From JBBCJT01 sp037190665 (GTDB lineage: Bacteria; Pseudomonadota; Alphaproteobacteria; Acetobacterales; Acetobacteraceae), in NCBI GenBank assembly GCA_037190665.1, contig JBBCJT010000015.1, positions 62,001-126,000 on the forward strand: a DNA stretch of 64,000 bases. Reading direction: 5' to 3'. The notes under the pieces were generated by a model, which saw nothing but the letters and a program-made list of their open reading frames with translations, was not told the DNA's origin and did not search any database. How positions within the stretch are numbered: the first letter of the stretch is position 1; the number at the start of each line of letters is the position of its first letter. Of the stretch, positions 53,587-62,434 are shown piece after piece. A program made the translations under genes and the position numbers.

Positions 53587-56500
53587 GTGCGCGCGGTGGA
53601 GGAGCAGCGGCGGCGTGCGTTGCCGGCGCCGGACGCGAACAGTGTCGGCGTTGCGGCGCAGCCCTCCAGGGCCGCGCTGATCGCCGCGCTGCGTCGTCAG
53701 TTCCGCGATGCCGGGCAGCCGGGGGCTCGCGGATCGGCCTTGCCGATTGCGGCGGTCACCGAAGGGGAAGCGGCGCGGCTGAATCGAATTCTGCGCGCCG
53801 CCGGGGTGGAGATCGACGTGCGCGGGTTCACGCACACAGCGGATCCCGACGCCGCACGCCACACCTTCAAGAAGCACGGCAGCGCAGCGACCGAGCATCC
53901 GCGAGGGCAGATCGCGTTGCGCGGCGATGACTGGGCGCAGATCCCCGATATCGTGGGCAGCCCCGACGCCATCCGCTACCTGGGGCTCACCAAGCGCGGC
54001 AAGCACGCGATCGGATACTGGAAGCGATTCAACGGGCATCACTACTACGTCGAGCAGGTCTTGACCGGACGACGCCGCCTGACCGCGGTGACGATGACCA
54101 AGCATCCGGGACCGGTGCCTGAACGAGCGCTGAACGGGGAGGTGCCGGGGGCCGCAATAGCTTCCGCGGAAAGCCCTCAGGCGGCAAACGTCCGAAACGA
54201 GCCCGGCCGGGAAAACCTAGGGACCCGGCCATACGAAAGCAACACGTCCGACGCCGCGTCGTCGCGCGGGGCGCAGGCGCAAGGCGCTGTCGGCGATGCG
54301 CAGACCGGACGCGAGACAGCGGATGGGGCCCGGCGTGCAGCGGCCTTTTCTCGTGCTGCAACCGAGGCTGGGGCCGACACCATCCCCCCAGCGCCGGGCG
54401 CTCGCGACGTAGGCGGCCCGCCCGGCGCAGGCAAGGCCGCCGATGCCGACTCGACGACCCTGTTCAGCAGCCCGCTCGACCCCGCTGCCGTGCGCCGCTT
54501 CATCGCGCAGCCTGCCATGGCCGCCGTGCGGAGCCTGCGCAACGCGCTGCTGTCCTCCGGCGCGATCGATGTTGCGGCCGGCGCGGCGCGGTCGGTGGAC
54601 CGCACGTTCCGCTTCTTCGCCCACAGCAACCGCGCGGGCATGCGCGCGCTCGCCGCGCGCTACGCGGACAACGCCGACATCCGGACGATGACGGACGCGC
54701 TCGCCTCCGATCCCGGCACCGGGCGGCTGGTGCGCGAGACGTTCCAGAGCGCTTACGAGGCGCGCGCGAAGTCGATGACGAACCGGCTTGCGACCGTGAT
54801 CCGGGATCTCGACGACGGCGCGCTTGGCCGTATGCGCGATGCACTCGCCACCGGCCGCGGCCGCGATGAGGTGTCCGGCCGCGTGCGGCGGCTGCTGGAC
54901 GAGCAGCACGACTACCTGCGCAAGGCGGGCCTCGACCTCGGCTACGTCCGTGGGCGCTACTTCCCGCGCGTGCTCGACACCGATGCCGTGCTGGTCAACC
55001 GCGACGCCTTCCTGGCCGATGCGCAGTCGCTCTACCGGCGCATGGGCCTCGATGCCGCCAACGCCCGCGAGGCGGCGGAGGAGTGGTTCGGTCGCGCCGC
55101 CGGGCTGGGCGGGGCGAGCCGTTTTGCCGACGCGCCCACCGGCACCGCCCACACCAGGGGCCGCGCGCTGCCGCCTGATGCGGACGAGATGCTGCGGCGC
55201 TGGTACGTGACGGACCCGCGCGAGACGCTGACCCGCTACTTTCAGAACAGCAGCCGCAACGCCGAGTTCGTCCGCCGCTTCGGCGTCAACGGCAAGCTGG
55301 CCGACGAGGCGTTCGACCGCATGGCGAAGGCCGGCGTGGAGCCGAAGGACATCGCGCTGCTGCGGCACCACTTCGCCAGCGCGACGGGGACGATGAAGTC
55401 GACCGTGTCGTCGCAGGTGCAGCAGGCGGTGCAGTGGACGCAGACGATCGGCGTCATCTCCACGCTGAACCGCGCGTTCCTCTCCTCGCTGGTGGAGGGG
55501 CTGGGCATCGGCGTGCGCACCGGCAACGTGGCGCACGGGCTGGACGGGTTCGCGACGACCTGGGCGGCGATCGCGCGCACGAAGGGCACGGCGGAGGCGC
55601 GGCGCGCGGCGGAGCTGATGGGCGTGGTGTCCGACGCCCTGACGGACCAGACGCTGAACGCGCGCGAGGGCATGCTGACGCCGACGCGGCTGCAGCAGCG
55701 GGTGCTCTCCGGCATGTTCCGCGCGACCGGCCTGCACCAGATCACCGAGGCGCAGCGCGTCGCGGCGACGAAGATCGGCCAGGTGTGGGTGCGCCAGCTC
55801 GCGGACGAGGTGGCGGGCGGTGCGGCGACGCAGGCGAGCGCCAGGCGGCTGCTGGCGGAACTCGGCATCGACGGCGATGACGCGAAGGCGCTGTCGGCCT
55901 GGCTGAAGCGCAATGACGGCGTGCCGCGCACCGGGGACCTGCTCGGGGATTCGCGCGAGGCCGGGCTGTACCGCACGGCCATCGTCCGCTTCGTCAACGA
56001 GTCCATCCAGAACCCGGAGGCGATCGACCGGCCGGCGCTGGCATCGGCGCCGATCGGCCGGCTCGCCTACGGCATCACCAGCTTCATGTTCGCCTTCACG
56101 CGCAACGTGCTGATGCGCACGCTCAAGAGCGGGGCCGAGGCGGCGGTGGGCCAGGGCTACACGATGGCCGACCGGGCGCGGCTGGCGGGGCCGCTGGTGG
56201 GCTTCATGCTGCTGGGGGCCGCGCAGTACGGCGTCAGCCAGTTCCGCGAGCGGGTGCTGAACCCGCGCGCCAACGCCGAGCGCGACTGGCTGACGCGCAC
56301 CGTGCTGGACCTCGATCGCACCGGGGTCTTCGGCACGGTGAGTCCGGTCGTGAACGCGGTGACCAGCGCGCGCTACGACCGCAGCCTGAACAGCATGTTC
56401 GTCGGGCCATATGCGGACAGGATCCTCGGCAACATCTCCGCGCTGACGCTGGGGCTGCTGCCGCAAGGCATGGGCGGGCCGAACTCGCCGCGCACGAACG

Positions 56501-56721
56501 CGGCCGAGCATGCGGCGGCGCGTGCCCTGTACGCGGGCGTGCTGGCGCCGGCGGTGACGACGGCGGTGTCGCTGATGCCGGGCGGGGCGTTGCAGGTGGT
56601 CGCGGGCGTGGGGTCGGCGCTGACGGTGGCGAGCCCGGGGGCATCGCGGGCGTTTGCGGATGCAGTGGCGGGGCCGCGGCCGCCGCGGCGGGAGGCGGCG
56701 GCGCGGCGGCGGGGGTACTGA
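53587..56721 (+). CDS. Polyvalent phage protein with PBECR-like nuclease domain
   Basis: About 1,044 residues from GTG 53587; the frame extends further upstream. A strong AAAGGAG lies before ATG 53550 in another frame whose first residues (MQPDPRA) would join LSPQQRVRAVEEQ after a one-base change, so a frameshift at the start is likely. Residues about 75-180 (DVRGFTHTADPDAARHTFKK, GKHAIGYWKRFNGHHYYVEQ, RRLTAVTMTK) resemble the PBECR nuclease-like domains of phage polyvalent proteins. The rest is long helical sequence (LRKAGLDLGYVRGRYFPRVL) with a hydrophobic segment near the C-terminus, as in internal virion proteins. Confidence 0.6.
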   Translation: MRAVEEQRRRALPAPDANSVGVAAQPSRAALIAALRRQFRDAGQPGARGSALPIAAVTEGEAARLNRILRAAGVEIDVRGFTHTADPDAARHTFKKHGSAATEHPRGQIALRGDDWAQIPDIVGSPDAIRYLGLTKRGKHAIGYWKRFNGHHYYVEQVLTGRRRLTAVTMTKHPGPVPERALNGEVPGAAIASAESPQAANVRNEPGRENLGTRPYESNTSDAASSRGAQAQGAVGDAQTGRETADGARRAAAFSRAATEAGADTIPPAPGARDVGGPPGAGKAADADSTTLFSSPLDPAAVRRFIAQPAMAAVRSLRNALLSSGAIDVAAGAARSVDRTFRFFAHSNRAGMRALAARYADNADIRTMTDALASDPGTGRLVRETFQSAYEARAKSMTNRLATVIRDLDDGALGRMRDALATGRGRDEVSGRVRRLLDEQHDYLRKAGLDLGYVRGRYFPRVLDTDAVLVNRDAFLADAQSLYRRMGLDAANAREAAEEWFGRAAGLGGASRFADAPTGTAHTRGRALPPDADEMLRRWYVTDPRETLTRYFQNSSRNAEFVRRFGVNGKLADEAFDRMAKAGVEPKDIALLRHHFASATGTMKSTVSSQVQQAVQWTQTIGVISTLNRAFLSSLVEGLGIGVRTGNVAHGLDGFATTWAAIARTKGTAEARRAAELMGVVSDALTDQTLNAREGMLTPTRLQQRVLSGMFRATGLHQITEAQRVAATKIGQVWVRQLADEVAGGAATQASARRLLAELGIDGDDAKALSAWLKRNDGVPRTGDLLGDSREAGLYRTAIVRFVNESIQNPEAIDRPALASAPIGRLAYGITSFMFAFTRNVLMRTLKSGAEAAVGQGYTMADRARLAGPLVGFMLLGAAQYGVSQFRERVLNPRANAERDWLTRTVLDLDRTGVFGTVSPVVNAVTSARYDRSLNSMFVGPYADRILGNISALTLGLLPQGMGGPNSPRTNAAEHAAARALYAGVLAPAVTTAVSLMPGGALQVVAGVGSALTVASPGASRAFADAVAGPRPPRREAAARRRGY

Positions 56722-56729
56722 GCGCGGGC

Positions 56730-57053
56730 TTGGCTGCGTGGCCCGCTACGCTTGTTCTGTTTTTGTTCCTGTGGCGAGATCGGGCGGTGGTATCCTCCCG
56801 GCCCCTGTCAGCCTTCGCCGCCAAGTTCGCTGTTCAGTGCGGGGGATGCGGCAAGATCGCGGTCCTCGAAAGGGACAAGCTGATCCGGCGCGTGGGCGAT
56901 CTGTCGATGAACCAGGTCGCGCATCTGTTGTCCTGCAAGGGGTGCAAGGTGCCGCCGGTCGAGATCCGCAACAGCCCGGAGTGCGACGGCTGGCCCGGGT
57001 CGGGCCTGAAGCCAACTGATCTGGTCGTCTGGCGGCGCGACAAACGGGGTTGA
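56730..57053 (+). CDS. Small zinc-ribbon protein
   Basis: A 107-codon frame from TTG 56730; GTG 56787 gives a shorter and perhaps more natural product. Two cysteine pairs (QCGGCGKI and LSCKGCKV) suggest a zinc ribbon. The remainder (RNSPECDGWPGSGLKPTDLV) is unlike known families. It follows the polyvalent protein by 8 bp and belongs to the prophage segment. Confidence 0.55.
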   Translation: MAAWPATLVLFLFLWRDRAVVSSRPLSAFAAKFAVQCGGCGKIAVLERDKLIRRVGDLSMNQVAHLLSCKGCKVPPVEIRNSPECDGWPGSGLKPTDLVVWRRDKRG

Positions 57054-57063
57054 TCCGTAGCGC

Positions 57064-57231
57064 TGGACCAAGACCTCAAGGCTGCGACGCGCGCCCATCA
57101 ATGCCCGCGCCGACACCGTCCGGGAGTCGCGCATGTTCGCCGATCGTTTCTCGCGGCGACGCTGCCTCGTGCCGATGGATGCGTTCTACGAGGGGCAGGG
57201 CGAACACCCTCCGAAGCAGCCGCGGGCATGA
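57064..57231 (+). pseudogene. SRAP (YedK/HMCES-like) fragment
   Basis: A short frame reads APINARADTVRESRMFADRF then RRRCLVPMDAFYEG before stopping at TGA 57229-57231. This is the centre of SRAP-domain proteins, which crosslink abasic sites in DNA. The N-terminal catalytic Cys region and the C-terminal half with the conserved His are missing, so this is a deletion remnant. Phages and islands often carry SRAP genes. Confidence 0.65.
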
Positions 57232-57839
57232 TTCGCTGCCGCTGGACAAGCTGAGTGGCGGATCGCCGGTGCGTAGCGCGCAAACGGGGCGTTAACGCCT
57301 AGTAAGCGAAGCGCCCCACCATGTCGAAGTCATTGGAAAAATGGAGCAGCGACGGGAACCGGGAACTGAAAGTCTCTGGGCCGAAGGTATCCAGCGCCGC
57401 CTCAGAAACACAGTATGCGCGCCAGCATCAGCGATGGAGCGATGTCGACGCGGCAGGTGCTCCGTCCTCCTACCGCCAAGTCGTTCGGGGCTGGTCTGCA
57501 CCTGATGGGGCCTTCAAGGGCTGTGCGCGAAGATCCAAAGCAGACATGGCACTCGGCTGGACAGAACGGGACTGACGAGGCTCCCCATCGAGAGAGGTGG
57601 CCTACAAGATTGTGAGTTTCCGGCAACCTTTCGGCCATTCAAGTCCTTTTCCCGGGAGGTCAATCAATCGGGGAGCCGGGGATGGCCGACGAGGCTATTG
57701 ACCATGATGGCACCTCGGGGGCCGGTCATGCGGACGAGGCTTCCGGAAGGAGTGCCGCCTCTCCGGACCGTCCCACCTTGACGAAAATGCGACGCCATCG
57801 CAGCGTGTTCCTAATTAATGACCGGAGGGCGCAGCGCCC
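57232..57839. other. Intergenic region, no gene supported
   Basis: Some 600 bp between the SRAP remnant and the first glycosyltransferase. Frames are short or without protein character. An AT-rich patch near 57800-57820 (TTCCTAATTAATGACC) probably belongs to the promoter of the glycosyltransferase operon. This is the right boundary of the accessory island. Confidence 0.5.
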
Positions 57840-59027
57840 TTGCGCCTTGCAATCATTGTAGCATCTGCGGAGCGGAACGACCGGCTCCGCGCCGCTCTCG
57901 CTCTCGCGCACTTCCTGCACGGCCGCAACCTCATCGGAGCCGGCCCGATGCAGGTCACCGTCGGCCTGCCGGAGTCCGAGGACCACGACATCCTCGCGCT
58001 GCGCCGTTGGGGACGGGAGCAGGGCGGCATCGGTATCCGCGGGTTCACCTGGCGCAAGGTGAACACTGCCTCCGTGCGGCTGATGTTGAAGCCCGCGCTC
58101 CTCCCGCCCGGCGAGGAGCCGGTGCTGCTGCCCGACGACGCCGGCCGCGAATTCCGCGACGCCGAAGCCTGGATCGTCCTCGCTTCACACACGCATGGCC
58201 GGATACCGTGGCTGCGGCCGACGGCGATCTTCTGCGGCGACCTCGCGCCGCGGCGAGTGGGCGGAGGTCCGGGAAGCGCCGGCGACCGACTGCAACTCGC
58301 GGAAGCTATGATCGGCTGGCGCCGCGCCGCCTGCGCTTTCGCGACCGACCCCACGACGCGCGACGACCTCGTAACCTATGCCGGCATCGAGCCCGATCGG
58401 GCACTGCTCGCCCCACCTGTGCTCGCACCCCCGCAGCCACCCTCCGGGATCGGGCTGCCGTCCTTTGGCTCGGACCCTGGCATCGTCTGGATGACGAGCC
58501 TCGGCCCAGAGGAGAACCACGCCAGCGCGATCGCCGCGCTGCGCCTCTACGTCGCGCGCGGCGGCGCGCTGGACGTCTCGGTCTGCGGCCCCGGCACGCT
58601 GGCACTCGCGGAGGGCGGGCACCCGGTCGCACGCGCCCTCGCGGAGGCGCCGGAACTGCGCGGTCGCTTGTTCTTCGCTGGCAACCGGCCGGTGGATGGC
58701 GTGCAGCGCCTGATGACGGCCCGCGGCATCGTATGGCACAACCTCCGCGCCGAGATCGCACCCTTCCCGCCCTTCGACGCCGCGCGCGCCGACGCGCATT
58801 TCGTCGCCTGCGACTCGCCATCTCTACGCTGGCTCAGCGAGCGGCACGGCATCGCGCCGCTGACGCACGCGCCCTGGGACCCGGATGCCGCGGCGAACGC
58901 CCTGCTGGAAGCAGAGCGGCGCCTGCGCGCCCGCGCGTCTCCGGGCCACGCGGTGCGCGAGGCAGCGGAGGAGGAACTGGCCGCCTCCTATGGCGAGATC
59001 CTCCGACGGCTCGCCGCGTATGGCTGA
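57840..59027 (+). CDS. Glycosyltransferase-like protein
   Basis: A 395-residue protein from a TTG start preceded by GGAGG. The beginning RLAIIVASAERNDRLRAALA and the C-terminal half (DPGIVWMTSLGPEENHASAI, GRLFFAGNRPVDGVQRLMTA, VACDSPSLRWLSERHGIAPL) suggest a GT-B-like glycosyltransferase, but the catalytic signature is weak. It overlaps the next gene by 8 bp. Probably cytosolic and involved in surface-glycan assembly with the next two genes. Confidence 0.65.
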   Translation: MRLAIIVASAERNDRLRAALALAHFLHGRNLIGAGPMQVTVGLPESEDHDILALRRWGREQGGIGIRGFTWRKVNTASVRLMLKPALLPPGEEPVLLPDDAGREFRDAEAWIVLASHTHGRIPWLRPTAIFCGDLAPRRVGGGPGSAGDRLQLAEAMIGWRRAACAFATDPTTRDDLVTYAGIEPDRALLAPPVLAPPQPPSGIGLPSFGSDPGIVWMTSLGPEENHASAIAALRLYVARGGALDVSVCGPGTLALAEGGHPVARALAEAPELRGRLFFAGNRPVDGVQRLMTARGIVWHNLRAEIAPFPPFDAARADAHFVACDSPSLRWLSERHGIAPLTHAPWDPDAAANALLEAERRLRARASPGHAVREAAEEELAASYGEILRRLAAYG

Positions 59028-60699
59028 GTCCGCGCGCCCCCGCGTGCCGGTTGGCATCTGGGCCGGCTGGGACTTCCCCGTGCAGTTCGTCGGCGAGGGC
59101 ATTCAGCGCGTCCTGGGTATGCTGGTCGAGGGCGCCGCGGAGAGCGGCCGCGTCACCTTCCACATCGCGCTGCGGCCGGTGAACGTGGCCTCCGGCCTCG
59201 CCATGCTGCGGGGGCTGCGGGCGCGTGAAGGCGATAGCTGGGTGCTGCATGTCATCGAGGACGCCGGCGACGCGCCGCCTCCGACGTCGTATCCGCTGAT
59301 GGGCGGGCTGCCGCACGATCTTCCGCCGGGCGCGAAGCGGCTGCTCGCCATGCCGGACCGGCGGATCGCCTCCGGGCTGTTCGTGGCCGGCCTGGCGGCG
59401 ACGCCGCTCTTCATGCTGCGCGCGCTGCTGCGTCCTGCCTGGCGCTTCGCCTGGACGCATGGGCTGCGCCTGAGCGTCGCCACACTACGCGACCCAGTGA
59501 CAGCCGCGCCGGAGATCGCGGTCGGCGTGCGGCATCTCCCCGGCGGGCGCAGGCTCGCTCAGGCACTGCTGGCCTGGTCGGCCGAGCGCCAGCGGGACCG
59601 CACGCCGACGCCGCAGGCGTCCACCTCGTCTACGCCGGACTGGCGTATCCGCTCGCTCGAGCCCGGCGTGCCCGCGGGCTGGCTGTGCCTGTTGCCGAAC
59701 CTGATCATCCCGCCCTCCATCCCCGGTCGGCGGTTCGTGATGCTGCCGGATGCGGTGATGCTGGACTTCACATCGGCCTGGAACCCCGCCGATCTGGCGC
59801 CCGGCGGTACTTGGCCGAGCTGGTTCTCCGCGGTGTCGCGCAACCTGGCCGTGGCGGATGCGGTGCTGACCATCTCCGCCCATGTTGCGCGGAACCACGT
59901 GGTCGGCCATCTGGGCGTGGACGCGACGAAGCTTCGCATCGTGCCGGTCCCGGCTTCCGACCTCGCGGTGGCGCTGCCCTTCCTCGCCGCCGACCGGCGC
60001 CGCACGCCGGCGACGCGGCACGAGGCCGCCGTGATGCTGCGCCGGCACGCCGCCGCGCGCGACTGGACCTACCTTGCCGACTTCCCGCTCGAGCATGTGG
60101 ACTACATCGCGGTCTCAACCCAGGAGCGGCCGAACAAGAACCTCTCGCTGCTGATCGAAGCGCTGCGCCTGATCGTGCAAGAGCGCAGCGGCGGCCTCAA
60201 GCTGCTGTTAACGACACACGTCGTCGATGATCCCACGACACCGTGCTTCCGGCTGCACGGCCTGCTGCGACGACACGGCCTCGAGCTCGATGTTGTCTCC
60301 CTGCCGAGGTTGCCCAATCGCGAACTGGCGGCGCTGTTCCACGCCGCCGCGGTGACCGTGCTGCCTTCCATGTTCGAGGGCGGCGACGTGCCGCTCACCT
60401 TCTCCGAATCGGTGGGGCTCGGCACGCCGAGCCTGATGGCTCGTGGTCCGCACACGGAGGAGATGCTGGAGCAGTTTCCCGATCTTGCCCCCTTCGTCTT
60501 CGACCCCTACGACGCCGGGGCGCTGGCGGAATTGATCACCCAAAGCATCGCGGCGCGCGATGCCGTCCTCGACACCCAACTGGCCGTCTACGCAACGATG
60601 CGGCGGCGTGGCTGGGCCCAGGCCGCCGAGGAGTACGCGACCGTCGTGACTGGGGTGCCGCTCGCGCCGGTCCGCAGGCTGTCGCCCGCCGATGCCTGA
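59020..60699 (+). CDS. GT4-like glycosyltransferase, copy 1
   Basis: A 559-residue protein. The N-terminal half opens VPVGIWAGWDFPVQFVGEGI. A hydrophobic segment lies near residue 130 (LFVAGLAATPLFMLRALLRP). The C-terminal GT-B nucleotide-sugar half has YIAVSTQERPNKNLSLLIEA and the donor-site loop FEGGDVPLTFSESVGLGTPS with two Glu separated by nine residues, a variant of E-x7-E. It overlaps both neighbours by 8 bp. It is a clear paralogue of the next gene. Confidence 0.85.
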   Translation: MAESARPRVPVGIWAGWDFPVQFVGEGIQRVLGMLVEGAAESGRVTFHIALRPVNVASGLAMLRGLRAREGDSWVLHVIEDAGDAPPPTSYPLMGGLPHDLPPGAKRLLAMPDRRIASGLFVAGLAATPLFMLRALLRPAWRFAWTHGLRLSVATLRDPVTAAPEIAVGVRHLPGGRRLAQALLAWSAERQRDRTPTPQASTSSTPDWRIRSLEPGVPAGWLCLLPNLIIPPSIPGRRFVMLPDAVMLDFTSAWNPADLAPGGTWPSWFSAVSRNLAVADAVLTISAHVARNHVVGHLGVDATKLRIVPVPASDLAVALPFLAADRRRTPATRHEAAVMLRRHAAARDWTYLADFPLEHVDYIAVSTQERPNKNLSLLIEALRLIVQERSGGLKLLLTTHVVDDPTTPCFRLHGLLRRHGLELDVVSLPRLPNRELAALFHAAAVTVLPSMFEGGDVPLTFSESVGLGTPSLMARGPHTEEMLEQFPDLAPFVFDPYDAGALAELITQSIAARDAVLDTQLAVYATMRRRGWAQAAEEYATVVTGVPLAPVRRLSPADA

Positions 60700-62434
60700 C
60701 GTCATTCCCGCGCCGGATGCCATGTCGCGGCGCGTCGCGCTGGCCATCTGGGCTGCCTGGGACTTCCCCGTGAATATCGTCGGCGAGGGCATGGCGCACA
60801 TGGTCGCCATGCTGGTGGAAGGCGCGGCCGAGAGCGGGCGCGTGGTGGTCCGCGTCTGCGTCCGCCCGGACAACGTTGTAGGCATGCGCCGCCTGCTCGC
60901 CGAACTGCGCGCCACCGAGCGGACGGACTGGACGCTGCATGTGATCGAGGACGTCGCGGATAAGGACGCGGCGGCAGCGCCCGTGCCGGAGTGTGAGGCC
61001 GCGCCGGAGGAACCGCCGCTCGCCGCGCGGCTGCTGGCGATGCCGGACCGGCGCGTCGGCCGCCTGCTGTTCCTCGCGGGGGCCGCGTCGCTGCCGCTCA
61101 TCCTGCTACGCGCGCTGCTCAGGCCGCTCTGGCGCTTCGCTTGGTCGCATGGTCTGCGCGTCAGCATGGCCGCGCTGCGCGACCCCGTCGGCGCGGCGCC
61201 CGAGATCACTCCGCAGTTGCGCCGCCTGCCGCTTCCGGGGATGCGGCGGCTGGGGGATGCGCTGCTCGCCTGGTCCGTGTGCCGCCGTTCCGCGGTCGTA
61301 GATGCGGACATCCCCGTGGCGCAGGCTCCGCCGGACGAGGAACCGGCGATCCCGGCCGCCGCTCCCCCCGAGCCTGTCTGGCAGGTCGCGGGCATCGGGC
61401 CGGGCGAGGTCGATGCCTGGCTCAGCCTGATGGCCGATCTCGTCGTGCCGCGCAGCGTCGAGGGCCGGCGTGCCATGCTGGTGCCCGATGCGCTTGCGAT
61501 GGATTTCAGCGCGGGCTGGGGCCCAGGTAGTCTCAGCGAGATGGGCCCGATCCGCGCCGGCTACCCTGCGTCGATGGGCAACGCGTCACGCTGCGATGCG
61601 GTGCTCACCTTCTCCGAGCATGTCGCGCGCCGCCACGTCGTGGATGGCTTCGGGATCGAGGCGGCGAAGATCCGTATCGTACCGCACGCCCCGCCCGACG
61701 TGCGCCACACTCTGCCCTTCCTACAACCCGGCCGGCGCCGCAGCGCGGCGACGCGGCGGGCGGCCGCGGATATGCTTCGCAGCCACGCTGCCGCGCGCGG
61801 GTGGGACTACCTGGCGGGGTTCCCCTTCGAGCACACGACCTACATCGCCGTCTCCACCCAGGAGAGACCGAGTAAGAACCTGCCGGTGGTGATCGAGGCG
61901 CTGCGCATCCTGGTCCAGGAGAGGTGGCGCGACTTGAAGTTGCTGATGACGACGGTCGTCACGCACCAGGCCGACACACCGCACCGCCGCCTGCACGGCT
62001 TGTTGCTCGAACATGGGCTCGGGCTCGACGCGGTCTCCATGCCGCGGCTGCCGACAGCGGTGCACGCGGCCTTCTACCACGCCGCGGCGGTCACCATTCA
62101 CCCTTCGTTTTTCGAGGGCGGCGACGCGCCCTTCCCATTCTCCGAATCGGTTGGCGTGAGCACGCCCTGCCTGGTTGCGCGCGGGCCGCACACGGAGGAG
62201 CTGCTTGCCCGGCAGCCCGACCTGGCGCCCTTCGTCTTCGACGGCTACGATGCGCGGAGCCTTGTGGATCTCATCGAGGATACGGTGGCGCGGCGCGACG
62301 CCGTCCTCGACGTGCAGGAGGAAATCCATGCTCGGTTACGCCGGCGCCGCTGGGCCGACGTGACGGAGGAATACGCCGCGGCCGCCACCGGCATTCCGTT
62401 GGTGCCGGTGCGCCGCCTCACCCCGCCAGCTTGA
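60692..62434 (+). CDS. GT4-like glycosyltransferase, copy 2 (tandem paralogue)
   Basis: A 580-residue protein collinear with the preceding one: ALAIWAAWDFPVNIVGEGMA at the start, LLRPLWRFAWSHGLRVSMAA, then TYIAVSTQERPSKNLPVVIE and FEGGDAPFPFSESVGVSTPC in the donor site. An extra Ala/Pro/Glu-rich linker is inserted near residues 210-235. Tandem duplication with divergence suggests the two add different sugars or to different acceptors. Ends 17 bp inside the convergent FkbM gene. Confidence 0.85.
   Translation: MPDVIPAPDAMSRRVALAIWAAWDFPVNIVGEGMAHMVAMLVEGAAESGRVVVRVCVRPDNVVGMRRLLAELRATERTDWTLHVIEDVADKDAAAAPVPECEAAPEEPPLAARLLAMPDRRVGRLLFLAGAASLPLILLRALLRPLWRFAWSHGLRVSMAALRDPVGAAPEITPQLRRLPLPGMRRLGDALLAWSVCRRSAVVDADIPVAQAPPDEEPAIPAAAPPEPVWQVAGIGPGEVDAWLSLMADLVVPRSVEGRRAMLVPDALAMDFSAGWGPGSLSEMGPIRAGYPASMGNASRCDAVLTFSEHVARRHVVDGFGIEAAKIRIVPHAPPDVRHTLPFLQPGRRRSAATRRAAADMLRSHAAARGWDYLAGFPFEHTTYIAVSTQERPSKNLPVVIEALRILVQERWRDLKLLMTTVVTHQADTPHRRLHGLLLEHGLGLDAVSMPRLPTAVHAAFYHAAAVTIHPSFFEGGDAPFPFSESVGVSTPCLVARGPHTEELLARQPDLAPFVFDGYDARSLVDLIEDTVARRDAVLDVQEEIHARLRRRRWADVTEEYAAAATGIPLVPVRRLTPPA

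Noticed and set aside
54217..56511. A long minus-strand frame opposite the polyvalent protein
   Set aside because: Arg/His/Ala-rich shadow of the plus-strand gene; no start signal.
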